NCBI GenBank assembly: GCA_037783415.1
Contig: JAZGTN010000300.1
Location: 310,001-374,000, forward strand
From: Leptasterias polaris
Lineage: Eukaryota; Echinodermata; Asteroidea; Forcipulatida; Asteriidae
Reading direction: 5' to 3'
DNA: 64,000 nucleotides
The stretch's first letter is position 1, and each line of letters starts with the position of its first letter. The notes under the pieces were generated by a model. That model was not told the origin of the DNA. It worked only from the letters and a program-made list of their open reading frames with translations, and did not search any database. The translations under genes were made by a program, and so were the position numbers. Below, piece by piece: positions 1-10,666 of the stretch.

Positions 1-63
1 GTAATTAGTTCATGATGTAAATTGTATAATGACCTCTTTCTTTTTCAACTCTTGACTCTTCAG

Positions 64-3000
64 GATTCATGCAGAGTTTCAACTGAGCAAGCCCCCTAGT
101 AACCCCTTCTGGTTTACTCCGGCTCAGTTCACCGGTAACTTGATCATCAGCAGGGACTCATCACACATAGAGCACTTCCATCTCTATGTACCCAGTAACA
201 GGAGTCTCAATGTGGGTAAGAACAATCTTCTTCCAGAAAAAGTCTTCAAAAGCCTAGCATGATTGTATGTGAGCCCTGTATTCAATCAAATTGTCATACT
301 TTCTTTCAAGGGTTAGTATCATACCTGCATTTTATAAATCAGTATTTCACTACTTCCACAAATAAATTTGGAATAAACACACATCCCTTCCACCACTACT
401 CATAATAATAATATTAATACGCAGTTCTTATAAAGTGCTTTATTGCACCTGAAAAGTATCTCAAAGCACTCAATATTTTTTCTACAAGGTATGCGGAACT
501 ATGTTTGAAATATATAATATATATTTACATAACCATGTAACGGTTAGGAGGTGCCTCGGTGCATTCTGCAGCCAAGTATACCAGAAAACACCGGGGCTAA
601 CCCCTTCTCTTAACGATAGGTTTATTGTGTTCTTTAACATGCTTTACACAACACACTGGACCTACGGCTTTACTTACCATCAGAAGGATGAAGCAATAAT
701 GGTCAAATGTCTTGCCTAAGGACATAAGTGACTGGAACCTGGACTCGCTACAGAGGTTGTTTATACATGATGTTGCCTTAGTTCATACATGTAGATTGTT
801 TCCCCCACCATGCAAAGTGTCAAATTCTGTTCATTTATCTATTTTTGGTTCCTTCTTCATGACCACTAAAAGACATGGAGTGGATGACCGGCCCTGTGGA
901 GAATGAGAACATGGAGGTGGACATCGGTCACATGCCTCAGATGGAACTGACCGTCTTGTCCCCGTCCAGCCACATTGCCATGTATGGGGAGAACGGAGAG
1001 GTCCTACAGGAGGCCAAGCCACCAGTCCGTGACTTGGAGAATAACAAGATCACATGGAATAGTCAGATCTCCATGGAAGAAGCAGTCAGGAACCTAGAGC
1101 TGCATTTCTATCCGTTCAAATCAGTAAGTTGGAATTGGTCGGCATTGTAGAGCTAAATAGAATGACTAGGATGGATGGAGTTTAGATTCTTTATTCGCAA
1201 ACAAGGTTAATTTACAATTTTTTGTTTATTTCTGTGTGTGTGTAAGTTTTAGTTAAAATATGTAAATTATTTCACAGTTTTATGTAAAACTTCTTTCACA
1301 CACCCCAAAAATGTCATGTCATGTTAATCAATGAATAAAATGCAAGGCTTACTCGTAAAAAAGCTGGGATAATATTGATGTAATGCTTGGGGTCCCCCTT
1401 GATTTAAAAAGACTTTTACATCTTGTTTTCTAATCAGATACGACAAGAAATAACGCTTCATTTGCTTCAAAAGGCATTTAATGAAAACATGATTTGGCAC
1501 TTTTTATTTATTTATATATATTTTGTTAGGAGTAGTAGGTCTCAGACCGATTCTTGAAATCTTGAATTCAGCACTGATACTGGAATTTTAAACTTGAGAG
1601 ACAATTTAAGACATTGAAATTTTGTTTTTCTTCATTTATTGTGTTTAGAAAAGCACTGATTTGTATGAGTAAACTCATCTGTATTGTTATTAACTCTTGA
1701 TGTTAGTTGAACAAACCAGCAGTACTTTTTTTTCTTCAAAATATTTCAAAGTTGAGATATTGTTTGTTTTTGGTGACAAATTGTACCCCAATAAATTGCA
1801 TTTGCCATATTTGGTATCCTAGGTGCCTTATTTGCACTTCACTGAAGCGTTTCAGCGGGCGGCAGCAGAGGAGAAATTGGTGCACTCCATTTTGCTCTGG
1901 GGATCTCTGGACGACCAATCCTGCTGAGGTGAGATTATTTGCAGTGCAACCCCCTTTAAAAAAAAATATCTTTATTAAGTGCATTGAATGTTTTTTAATT
2001 AACAAATATCCCACAGCACTCATGAATATAATGTCCCGATACTTTTGCCTAGGCCAAATTTCATAGAGCTGCTCAAGCAAGAAATATTGCTTAACAATGT
2101 TCTGTTGAGCGAGAAGGAGCAGGATACCAGTCATATATATTGTACATACAAGTGACATGGTTTTTTGGCTGGTATACTCACTCTCGTAAGCATACTTATT
2201 TTGTGCTGAGCTACTTATAATCTGACTCATCTCAGGTGGGTTAGGAGCCTTTAGGAGGCTTATTTTTAAAAAAATCTTGTATTATGCCTCTTATCTAAAT
2301 GATTTATGGTTGATTTATAAACTGTTCAAAGCAATTCAATTCAATGCAACTGAACCTGCTCATTTTGCAGAAACTGTACTAACGTGTGCATAACATTGTT
2401 CCTTTTTTTCCCAACTTGCTCACCAGGTTCGGGGCGGACTCTTCGAGAGACGGCTCTCGAGAGTTCGCCCGTTACTCAGCTGCTGGACAAACACTTTGTC
2501 AGTAGCTGGTCCCTTGTTGCTGATCTCAAGGCCTTCAAGGAAGACACTGACCCTGAGGTCTCCAAACTTGCCACTCTCTGTTTAGATAAATACACGTAAG
2601 TTATAATAATAATATAATAATGATACCAGAGTCTTATGTAGTGCACGTATCTTCCAAAAAGGTACTCAAGGCGCTTGAACAAAGTGAAACATTTTAAAGA
2701 CAGGATTTAGAAATATATTTTTTTAAATTATGAGACTGATTTAAAGAGCACCTTATTAGGGTTTACAAGGTGCTCTGGCGCACTCAGCAGCCACTGCCAG
2801 AAACAACGGGGCAATCCCCTTCTCTTAATGATAAGTGCGCTTCTTATATGTCCGTTACACAACACACGGCTTTACGTCCCATCCAAAGGACAAAGTGATA
2901 ATGTCTTGCTTAAGGACTGAAGTGTCAAGACTGGGACTGAAACTCATGCTCTCCTGATCAGAATCACCAGAGCTTAAGTCTAGTGCGACTGACTACTCAG

Positions 3001-6000
3001 CCAGGACACGCCACAAAATGTTATAAAACAGTTACATCAAAAGGTGCCCCAACTGCTCCTCCCCTTTTAATGTAAGGACATGACAAAACTAAATCAGCGA
3101 TTTAAAAAAGCCACTGGATTTGAAAGCCACTTTTTACAGAACTCTAAAGGAGACGATAATTTGCGATACAAATTAGGGATTTAGTTTTTCAGTTTTTCAC
3201 CATTAAAGGGATGGTATACGTTTGGTAATCACTCTTAAAATGAATGGCAATAAAAACCTATTGGTTAGAAGCCTACAACAGGTTTTATAGTATAACAAAT
3301 TTTGAGATCATTTTACGTCAAAGTTTTGTGGTTATGTAAAAATATATCAGTTTTTATGCCCCCAAATTTGAATATTAGAAACGTTTGTCAGAAACGCTTC
3401 TCAGACTGTGTATTCCTATTAGGGATTATTCTGCCTGCGTGGACATATTCACTCTGGATTTTCGGCGATATCTCAAAACCGCGACCACCTTTTGAAATGA
3501 AATGTTCACAACGCATCCAAAAACAAAAGGTATACATTGCCTTTAAACAAATTGGGGATTTGGGGGAGGGGTAGAATATACTAATTAATTATTCATATTG
3601 AGCTCTGTGTTCTAAAATGCAATTATTATGCGTATTAACCTGTGCACGAATATTGGCATTCGCTTGGTAAATAGCATAATGTCATGTGATGGCGAATGGA
3701 CCAGTGAGAATTCAGCTCTTGATCATGAATATGTATGAGGTAGAGTAATATTTGTTGGATGCAATTATTACACCAATTATTTATATCCCCATCATCGAGC
3801 ATGATGGATCTCTGTTCAGGTGCATACTATTTATGGTCATAAAATATTGATACCTTTTAGAAGGGTTTTATTAAGAGTTCACCTTGGCATTTTACTGACC
3901 ACTAATTGCATTGTTGATGCAAACAATCAAGGACAAGTTGACCTACCAATTCCCTGTGGTTCATCCTATTGTTGTAACCACCTCAAAAGTCTTGTTCTAC
4001 TGGTGAACAATTTTTTATCAGCTTCATTAAAAAAAGTTAAGTAATTTAAAAAAATCATTAATTCATTTATAAAATAGGGGTGTGTGGGGGTGGTGACCTA
4101 CCTAAATGGAGACTTGTAAAGGAGACTTGTAACAAAAGGCCAGTTTGCGAGAATAGTCTTTGACAGTGCCCAATCTCATAGCACTGCTTTTTTGTGTATG
4201 TCAGTTCACCCCAAACAAGGTTAAAAGCCACTTTTGGTAAGGGGCTACGAGAACAAAATATTTGAAATGAAAATAACTAAGGGGAGCTGGAAGGTAGGAG
4301 TTTATATTCCTCCTAAAACAGTCTAGATTGTAGGATGGAGGGAGGGAGCTTAAGCAGAATATTGTGTTACAAATTCCTGCTAAGGAAAGATTAAGCCTAG
4401 GCCAAATTTCATAGAGCTGCTCAAGCAAGAAATATTGCTTAACAATGTTCTGTTAAGCGAGAAGGAGCAGGATACCAGTCGTATATATTGTACATACAAG
4501 TGACATGGTTTTTGGGCTGGTATACTCACTCTCGTAAGCATAGTCTAGATTGTAGGATGGAGGGAGGGAGCTTAAGCAGAATATTGTGTTACAAATTCCT
4601 GCTAAGGAAAGATTAAGCCTAGGCTAAGGAAAGATTAAGCAGGGAGCCAGCCACTAACGGTACACATGACATGGGTATTTTGGCTGGCCACCTTTTTCTG
4701 GTGAGCAAAATTATTTTGTGCTGATAGCAATTGCGCTCAGGTTTTGTGAAGTGTAAAAATTTAGGATCTTGCGGGGGAGGGGGAGTGGGAACCCAAAAAT
4801 GAAGATAATAAAGAAAATATTCCTGCAGAATATCTGTTACTTCAAATGAAAATTTACAATTTACCTTTTATGAGTTTTTTTTATTTGGCAGATTATTTTG
4901 ACAGTTTCAAAGAACATTTGTGAAAATGTGAATTTACTTTGAATTTTCAGTTTTAAACTGGGGTGCACAACATTGATAAAAAGAGTGAAAATACTATAAA
5001 CTAAACTATAGACTTAAAATAATAACTACATGTACCACTTATCATGGTGGATTTTTTGTGTGCAACACCTTCAATGAAAGTTTTTCACTTTCTCTTAATC
5101 TATTATAACAGCTATTTAATAAATTTTAATGGCCAAAAATCAAACCTTGAATTGAAGAGGGGATAAATCTTTAAAAGGCCAATGTGCTTGTATAATGCTG
5201 TTATATTATTATATTGTTTATTTGTTTGCAGTTTTCCTGTGCAGATGATAATTTCATTGCCCAATGGCACCGTTGTGCATAATGTCAATGCTAACGATCT
5301 ACTTGACTTAAGTGAGGAGTCACCTTCAATATCACAGTAAGTTTGAATTTTTGTATTCATTAATACTCAACATTCATATTTGTCCACGGTAGGGTGAGAT
5401 TTTGTCGGGTGGTAAAAGTTACATCACTTACTGTTCAGTTATCTCACTTTTCTCACATTGGTGTCAAAAGCTGAACAGTCTGAACAGACGAAACAGTTGA
5501 ATTATCTGACACCAACTCTGTTACAAAAAGCTGCTGTAACGAATTTGTGTACATAATTAGGCAAGAATTCATTTTCCCGTGTGTGATGCATGAATAGCCA
5601 TAGATCCAGGGGGTGACACCCCCCCCCCCTCCCATGATCAATTTTTTGTTTACTCCCTTTTCATTTTGTGAGCTTAAAACTTGCACAACCAAAGGTACTA
5701 AAATTGAATATTGAATGTGTAAAAGCGTGGTCCTACTGCATGCTTAAGTCTTACTCATAATCATCGTGACCAATTATTTTGGGGGTTTGTTTTTGTAATT
5801 GTTTTCATATGTTCGGAAGAATAAGCTGGCCCCTGCTGGCAGCACTATGCCTCCTGTGCTTGTCTGCTTGTAATGCCCATCTATTAGGGATGCAGAAGCA
5901 ATCCCTTGGTTTAAAAAAAAAATAAAATACTTTTGATTTGTAGACTGTTTGTATACAGGTACCAGTGATTCTGCCTCCTGTGCTTGTCTGCTTGTAATGC

Positions 6001-7742
6001 CCATCTATTAGGGATGCAGAAGCAATCCCTTGGTTAAAAAAAAAATATGAAATACTTTTGATTTGTAGACTGTTTGTATACAGGTACCAGTGATTCTGCC
6101 TCCTGTGCTTGTCTGCTTGTAATGCCCATCTATTAGGGATGCAGAAGCAATCCCTTGGTTAAAAAAAAAAAAGAAATACTTTTGATTTGTAGACCTTTTT
6201 GTATACAGGTACCAGTGATTCTGCCTCCTGTGCTTGTCTGCTTGTAATGCCCATCTATTAGGGATGCAGAAGCAATCCCTTGGTTTAAAAAAATAATAAA
6301 AATACTTTTGATTTGTAGACTGTTTGTATACAGGTACCAGTGATTCTGCCTCCTGTGCTTGTCTGCTTGTAATGCCCATCTATTAGGGATGCAGAAGCAA
6401 TCCCTTGGTTTAAAAAAAAATTAAAAATACTTTTGATTTGTAAACTGTTTGTATACAGGTACCAGTGATTCTGCCTCCTGTGCTTGTCTGCTTGTAATGC
6501 CCATCTATTAGGGATGCAGAAGCAATCCCTTGGTTTAAAAAAAAAAATGAAATACTTTTGATTTGTAGACTGTTTGTATACAGGTACCAGTGATTCTGCC
6601 TCCTGTGCTTGTCTGCTTGTAATGCCCATCTATTAGGGATGCAGAAGCAATCCCTTGGTTTAAAAAAAAAAAGAAATACTTTTGATTTGTAGACTGTTTG
6701 TATACAGGTACCAGTGATTCTTATGAGATAATATTGTGGCTCGACAAAAACTTGCTTGTTTTTTTAATTTTTAAGTTGCCTTATGACAAATCATTGGCCA
6801 TTTTTGTTTTCATTGTCTAGAAGTTTTTTTCTTCACATACTTCATAAAACTGTAACTCATTTGTTACATCATCCTTTAAGCCTGAAGATAGGGGCAGGAG
6901 GATGTCAATGCTTGAGATAAATTATTCAGGGCAGGTAAAATGTTTGAGGCTTGGACACCTTCTCAAAACTATTTCAGGATAACTTGCGGATAGACATCTC
7001 AATAGTTGAATTTCCTACCCGCACGAGTTACCCCAAACAGTCCAATTATTTTGTGGATAAGTTTGACGGGACAGTATTGCAACAAGACCAGCAGCCGATT
7101 TCACGAAACTTTACGCCATTGCATAAGTCCACTTAGGCAACATTTATGGCGTAAGTTGTGCACAACTAACACAAGAAATCTTGCACAATGTGAACTTACG
7201 CAGTTGCGTAAAGTTTCGTGAAATCGGCTGAAGGTAGTTTGTTTACAAAGATGACTAAACCATAGACCTTAAAATTCTTACCTGCTGGAAACCAGCAGGT
7301 TGTCCAGGTTTAGGCTTTTTCATTGACTTTCGCAGAAGTAATTATAAGACTAAAATTGTCCTTTAGCAATAATATCAGGCATGTCACAAGAGTCCAAGAC
7401 TTTGCTATGCGATCTTATCAATTGGCCAAACCACAGACTGTTCAGTGGGAAGTCTTTCAACAGAATTGATCAGCCTGGGAGTCTTTCAACATACTTGCGG
7501 ATGAAATGATTTTTGTGCAAAATATTAAATGATGATTTACCCTTTCTGGATTAACTTTTTTCAACTTATCCTGGAATAGTTTTGAGAGGGTTCCCAATGG
7601 CCTTAAGGATGAACACTGTCAATGGTTAAAGACGTTTTAATGTTGTTTGTCTTTAATGTCCAGGGTGTTTACCGACCCCCTTGTGACAGCGTACATGAAC
7701 TTTCTCGAGGAAGGACGGAACAAAGGAAAAATGTTTCTCTAG
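64..7742 (+). CDS. SELENON: Selenoprotein N, 3' part (6 exons; start lies upstream of the window)
   Basis: Exons 64-215, 873-1123, 1823-1928, 2427-2595, 5232-5336 and 7664-7742 all have GT-AG borders and join in one frame, ending at TAG 7740-7742. The spliced protein reads [93 protein letters not shown] and [14 protein letters not shown], which follows vertebrate SELENON to its C-terminus. SELENON is an ER membrane glycoprotein with a thioredoxin-reductase-like SCUG redox centre, linked to SERCA and ryanodine-receptor calcium handling. The U is the in-frame TGA at 1925-1927. The linker between exons 5 and 6 is several residues shorter than in human, so a tiny exon may be missed. The N-terminal exons (signal anchor, EF-hand) are outside the window. 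Introns carry a SINE, MITEs and a 124-bp minisatellite. Identity is very secure; only the short linker is uncertain. Confidence 0.96.
216..872. other. SELENON intron with truncated SINE
   Basis: Noncoding. About 537-755 is a reverse-oriented copy of the tRNA-Leu-derived SINE body, recognisable by the block near 598-612 (CCCCTTCTCTTAACG), the Thr/Lys-like ACGGCTTTAC block near 663 and the CTTGCCTAAGGACATAAGTG block near 710. The tRNA-like head is missing or decayed. Nothing else is recognised. Confidence 0.6.
1124..1822. other. SELENON intron, nothing recognised
   Basis: AT-rich intron sequence without a coding, RNA or repeat signal that I can support. Confidence 0.6.
1925..1927 (+). other. 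SELENON: Selenocysteine UGA codon of SELENON
   Basis: TGA lies in frame in the Ser-Cys-TGA-Gly motif. It is the last complete codon of its exon; one G (1928) follows before the donor GTGAG. The Gly codon is completed by GT at 2427-2428. Coding similarity to SELENON continues on both sides, so this is a recoded codon and not a stop. Three exon junctions lie downstream, so failed recoding should expose the mRNA to nonsense-mediated decay (inference). Confidence 0.93.
2048..2219 (+). repeat. Dispersed repeat, copy 1
   Basis: A block starting GCCTAGGCCAAATTTCATAG and running to about 2219 recurs at 4395-4548 with only a few differences, partly at about 4620-4735, and on the minus strand at about 36871-36953 in an MDH1 intron. 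It has no coding capacity. Copy number and class need a genome search. Confidence 0.75.
2432..2470 (+). promoter_or_regulatory. SELENON: Selenocysteine redefinition element (SRE) hairpin
   Basis: The arms 2432-2449 and 2454-2470 form 17 base pairs (one G-U pair, one bulged T at 2442 or 2443) closed by a 4-nt loop, ACGG. In spliced mRNA the stem starts 6 nt after the UGA. Vertebrate SELENON is known to carry a stimulatory SRE stem-loop just downstream of its Sec codon, and position and shape agree. The hairpin lies entirely within coding sequence. Confidence 0.85.
2758..3013 (-). repeat. tRNA-Leu-derived SINE, full copy
   Basis: Read on the minus strand, a tRNA-Leu-like head (about 3013-2925) is followed by a body with CTTTGTCCTTTGGATGGGAC and GTAAAGCCGTGTGTTGTG motifs, then an AGAAGGGGATTG block. 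The same order occurs at 19247-19672. Related copies lie at 537-755, 23281-23470, 59999-60155 and 63876 onward. Confidence 0.8.
3203..3546. mobile_element. TTAA-flanked MITE (344 bp), copy A
   Basis: It begins TTAAAGGGATGGTATACG and ends GGTATACATTGCCTTTAA, so inverted ends sit at TTAA target sites. Copy B, in the opposite orientation, is at 39375-39736; both share an AACGCTTCTCAGA block and an AAAGGTGGT/ACCACCTTT block. TTAA targets are typical of piggyBac- and Kolobok-type non-autonomous elements. Confidence 0.8.
4395..4735 (+). repeat. Dispersed repeat, copies 2 and 3, with a local duplication
   Basis: 4395-4548 repeats 2048-2200. A flanking segment at about 4322-4396 (TCTAGATTGTAGGATGGAGG onward) is duplicated at about 4545-4620, so the element lies in a roughly 220-bp tandem duplication. 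The third, more diverged copy follows at 4620-4735. Confidence 0.65.
5849..6720 (+). repeat. Minisatellite, about 7 copies of a 124-125 bp unit
   Basis: The block GCCCATCTATTAGGGATGCA starts at 5875, 5999, 6124, 6249, 6374, 6499 and 6624. Units are nearly identical apart from an A-run of about 7-12 in each, the expected polymerase-slippage site. The array lies in the SELENON intron 5337-7663. Short open frames here are products of the periodicity. Confidence 0.95.
7092..7230. mobile_element. Palindromic MITE, 139 bp
   Basis: Perfect 25-bp terminal inverted repeats, 7092-7116 and 7206-7230 (CAGCCGATTTCACGAAAC... and its complement), enclose a partly self-complementary centre. It has no coding capacity and no clear target-site duplication. 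Confidence 0.85.
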
Positions 7743-7973
7743 GATGCAACTCATTTTTCAAGGATGTTTTATATCAAGTATGGTGCCATTTTTATTTTTT
7801 TTACAAAAAGAAGAAACAAGGTTTTTATAGACAAGCTTTATTTTGATGCCAACTGTCATTGTTTAATCATATGTTTAACTTATTGAATACTTAACACTAA
7901 CTCCTGAGGCAATCTTGATATGTTGGAACCTTAATAAACTGACAAGAATCCAAAACTTTTGATGATAAGATTG

Positions 7974-8043
7974 CAACTCCAAGCATGATACATTTTGTAA
8001 ATATTTTTATTTTTATTTTAATGTATTTTGAGCTGAAAGGTTG
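7974..8043 (+). promoter_or_regulatory. Weak SECIS candidate in the SELENON 3'UTR
   Basis: A functional Sec gene needs a SECIS element in its 3'UTR. The best pattern match is ATGA (7985-7988), 10 nt, AA (7999-8000), 28 nt, TGA (8029-8031). An outer helix is CAACT (7974-7978) with GGTTG (8039-8043), and an AGC/GCT pair borders the core. Inner helix II has only about 6 sure pairs (7989-7994 with 8020-8025), shorter than usual, and the loop is T-rich, so this may be chance. An overlapping hairpin with an 8-bp base, 7909-7916 with 7967-7974, lacks the ATGA core. Confidence 0.25.
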
Positions 8044-9010
8044 AATTATTATGACCAAAAAAGTTTTTGTGTGAAGTTTTTGCTTATTTCAATTATGTTT
8101 TCTTTTCTGAAAAGTAATATTTAATATCAGTGTAAGTCTTGATGCTTTCCATAGTGTACTGAATGAGTTGATTGTGTTTGATTCTATCTATTAGGGACTC
8201 AAAGCCAGGGTCTAGTCAACATTTTGACATTGGGTGTCTGAATTGGCTGTAAGTTTAAAAACAGGCAACCTTCATGAGTCCTGTTGAAAAAATGAAAAAA
8301 TTACATAGGCACAGACTGTGGATCATATCAGTAATTCACATAATCAAACAATTTATTTTGCCATGTCAAACTATTACACACTTAAATTATAGCACTCTGA
8401 GCAGAATGAAAACCTGTTTTCTATTCTAAATTAAAGATGGGCTCCAAGGTCAACTTAAGTTTCGCGATACACTCATTTTCCATTAGAGAGAGTCTTGCTT
8501 AAAGTCGGGAAAAAACTATTAGTCTATAACCTCATGTTAAAATGGTGTAAAATGCCATTTTATTTTATACTCTTTCAGGGTGAAATTTTATACATGACGC
8601 CATCGCACTGCAAAAACAAATGGGTCTGTACATTCCAAAGAGGGATTTTGTGCCATTCGAAAGGTCAAATTCAATGTTATTTTGATTGAACATTAACCAA
8701 ATTCAGGAATGAACTGGAAATTCCTGGTAAAAAAAATACAGCGACTATCTATTTGAAATGTGACGTCACCGATTTTTTGACAAATAATGCACTAAAGAGT
8801 ATCAAACACAGTGGTATTTTACACCATTTTAACTTGAGGTTAGAGACTTGTATTTTTTTCCATTTTCATTAGGACTCTAGAGGAAAAATTAATGGATCAA
8901 AAAAATGAATTTGCAAATGAATTAATTTTATATACTATTACTAGAGTGGTGCAATTTGCATTGAGCCTTGAATGTTAAATGCATTTATAAAAACGAAACA
9001 CTACCCAGGC

Positions 9011-9283
9011 TACACTTTTCAAGTTAAAAACAAGACAGCTTCCAAACAAGATAATTTTGTCATTCTGATTGAGGGATACACAATTTTTTCATACACAGTA
9101 GGTTCACACAATTAAGGCGCTATACACCATTAAGGCGCTATATAAATGCTTTATTATTTTTTTATTTATTTTTATTGTATAATTAAATTATTACTAACCC
9201 ACTAATTATTACTCACATTATTTTTATTTTCTAAATTCTTATCTAAACTGAAAGGTATGAACTGTTTTGCAACTCTCTGAATG
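9011..9283 (+). repeat. Direct repeat, left copy
   Basis: 9011-9283 is almost identical to 9826-10099. It contains two copies of an AAGGCGCTATA motif and AAATGCTTTATTATT, which resemble LINE/SINE 3' tails of this genome. The 815-bp spacing suggests a segmental duplication, or two copies of one element. Confidence 0.85.
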
Positions 9284-9825
9284 ATACAAATTATCATAAC
9301 AATACAAGCTGAACAATTTCAAAAACTTATTATTTGTTTTGAGGCCTTGCCGTTGCATGTTTTTAAGTTAATTTCACACCAGCAACGCCAAATGAGGCAA
9401 AGTGTATTAATGAAGACTTGGTCATAAATCACATTGTTTGTGCTTGGCCTTGTTGGATGGATTTACACTGTGTCATTATGGGGCTTTTCTTTTGTGAAAT
9501 TGCCAGTTGTCACTCAGAGGTATGATACATAATTAGGTATGGAAAGACCAACCTTCAGAGGTATGGCTAAGATCACACAATAATTTTGTGTTTGTTTTTG
9601 TTTCGATTAGCACACCATATTCAAACCAAGTTTCAATAAATTTGGCGACCTGCATGTTTCTGCAAACAAAAAAGCAGAATGATGGCTTATGTTCTGTCAT
9701 GGATTTTGTGCGAATTAATAATGCTTTATTTTTATTTTTAGCAAAAAACATGGGACAGAAAATATATTATTTATGCGGATAGTTGATACTGTAACAGGCT
9801 GGAAACTGCCTGTTCAAGTACTGGA

Positions 9826-10099
9826 CACTTTTCAAGTTAAAAACAAGACAGCTTCCAAACAAGATAATTTTGTCATTCTGATTGAGGGATACACAATTTT
9901 TTTCATCCACAGTAGGTTCACACAATTAAGGCGCTATACACCATTAAGGCGCTATATAAATGCTTTATTATTTTTTTATTTATTTTTATTGTATAATTAA
10001 ATTATTACTAACCCACTGATTATTACTCACATTATTTTTATTTTCTAAATTCTTATCTAAACTGAAAGGTATGAACTGTTTTGCAACTCTCTGAATGAG
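9826..10099 (+). repeat. Direct repeat, right copy
   Basis: Second copy of 9011-9283, differing at only a few positions. It starts ACACTTTTCAAGTTAAAAAC and ends with the CTCTCTGAATGA block. The intervening 540 bp has no LTR-type features. Confidence 0.85.
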
Positions 10100-10640
10100 G
10101 AGTTTATTCCTAACTTGTATTTCCGTTACAATACTGACATCATGTTTATAACAGTATGAGCTTTCACCTTGTTTTTTTAAATCATTGCCAATCATGTATG
10201 ATTCCTTTGAGGTTTTGTTTATGTTTTGCTTGTATACCAAGCAGCGATTCATTGTTGTGCATTTATCGAGTTGTCTACATAAATGGAATAACTATAAAAG
10301 AACAGTAAAGAAAGACACTTTAATGCGACTATAGTAGGTTTGTGTTTTTCTAAGTGCCGCCGACTTAGCGCACGTGGTGCAATTTCAAGTGTTAGCAGTG
10401 CTCAGCGGAAATTTGGCTATTCAGCGGAGATACCTCAAACGGCAGATCGAATGATTTTGTGCAAGTTCGTGTATAAACTGTATACACGAAGGCTTTTCGA
10501 TTTGTGATGATCAAAATAAGCGAGGGCAATTTGGGGTCTTTAAAATGCTATTTTCTTGACCTTTGCAGTATTCTAATGAAATTGCCGGCGGTGTATGATG
10601 AAGGTTAAACCTGGTGAACTTTAAGACTAAACTATTAAAC

Positions 10641-10646
10641 TTTATT
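10641..10646 (-). terminator. Polyadenylation signal AATAAA
   Basis: TTTATT on the + strand reads AATAAA on the minus strand, 21 nt after the stop codon of the secreted-protein gene. Confidence 0.6.
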
Positions 10647-10666
10647 AGGTCTTAGGGGCCTACAAT

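Larger units (their letters stand above)
2596..5231. other. Large SELENON intron
   Basis: Contains the SINE, TTAA MITE and dispersed repeats listed separately. The remainder (for example 3550-4390 and 4740-5230) is AT-rich with nothing recognised. Confidence 0.6.
7743..10640 (+). other. SELENON 3'UTR and convergent intergenic region
   Basis: No further gene is seen. The region holds the candidate SECIS and a pair of roughly 273-bp direct repeats. A 10-bp hairpin TTCGTGTATA/TATACACGAA is at about 10466-10490. The SELENON polyadenylation site could not be fixed. Confidence 0.55.

Noticed and set aside
1907..1930. In-frame TGA in SELENON as a stop or a pseudogene mark
   Set aside because: Coding similarity and splice phase continue on both sides, the motif is the expected Ser-Cys-Sec-Gly, and a recoding hairpin follows.
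5849..6720. CRISPR array
   Set aside because: Units are contiguous 124-bp tandem repeats without unique spacers, in a eukaryotic intron.
8274..8325. Alternative SECIS (ATGA, 9 nt, A-run, then AGAC)
   Set aside because: A bulged stem is possible, but the 3' side of the core lacks TGA, so the non-Watson-Crick quartet would not form normally.
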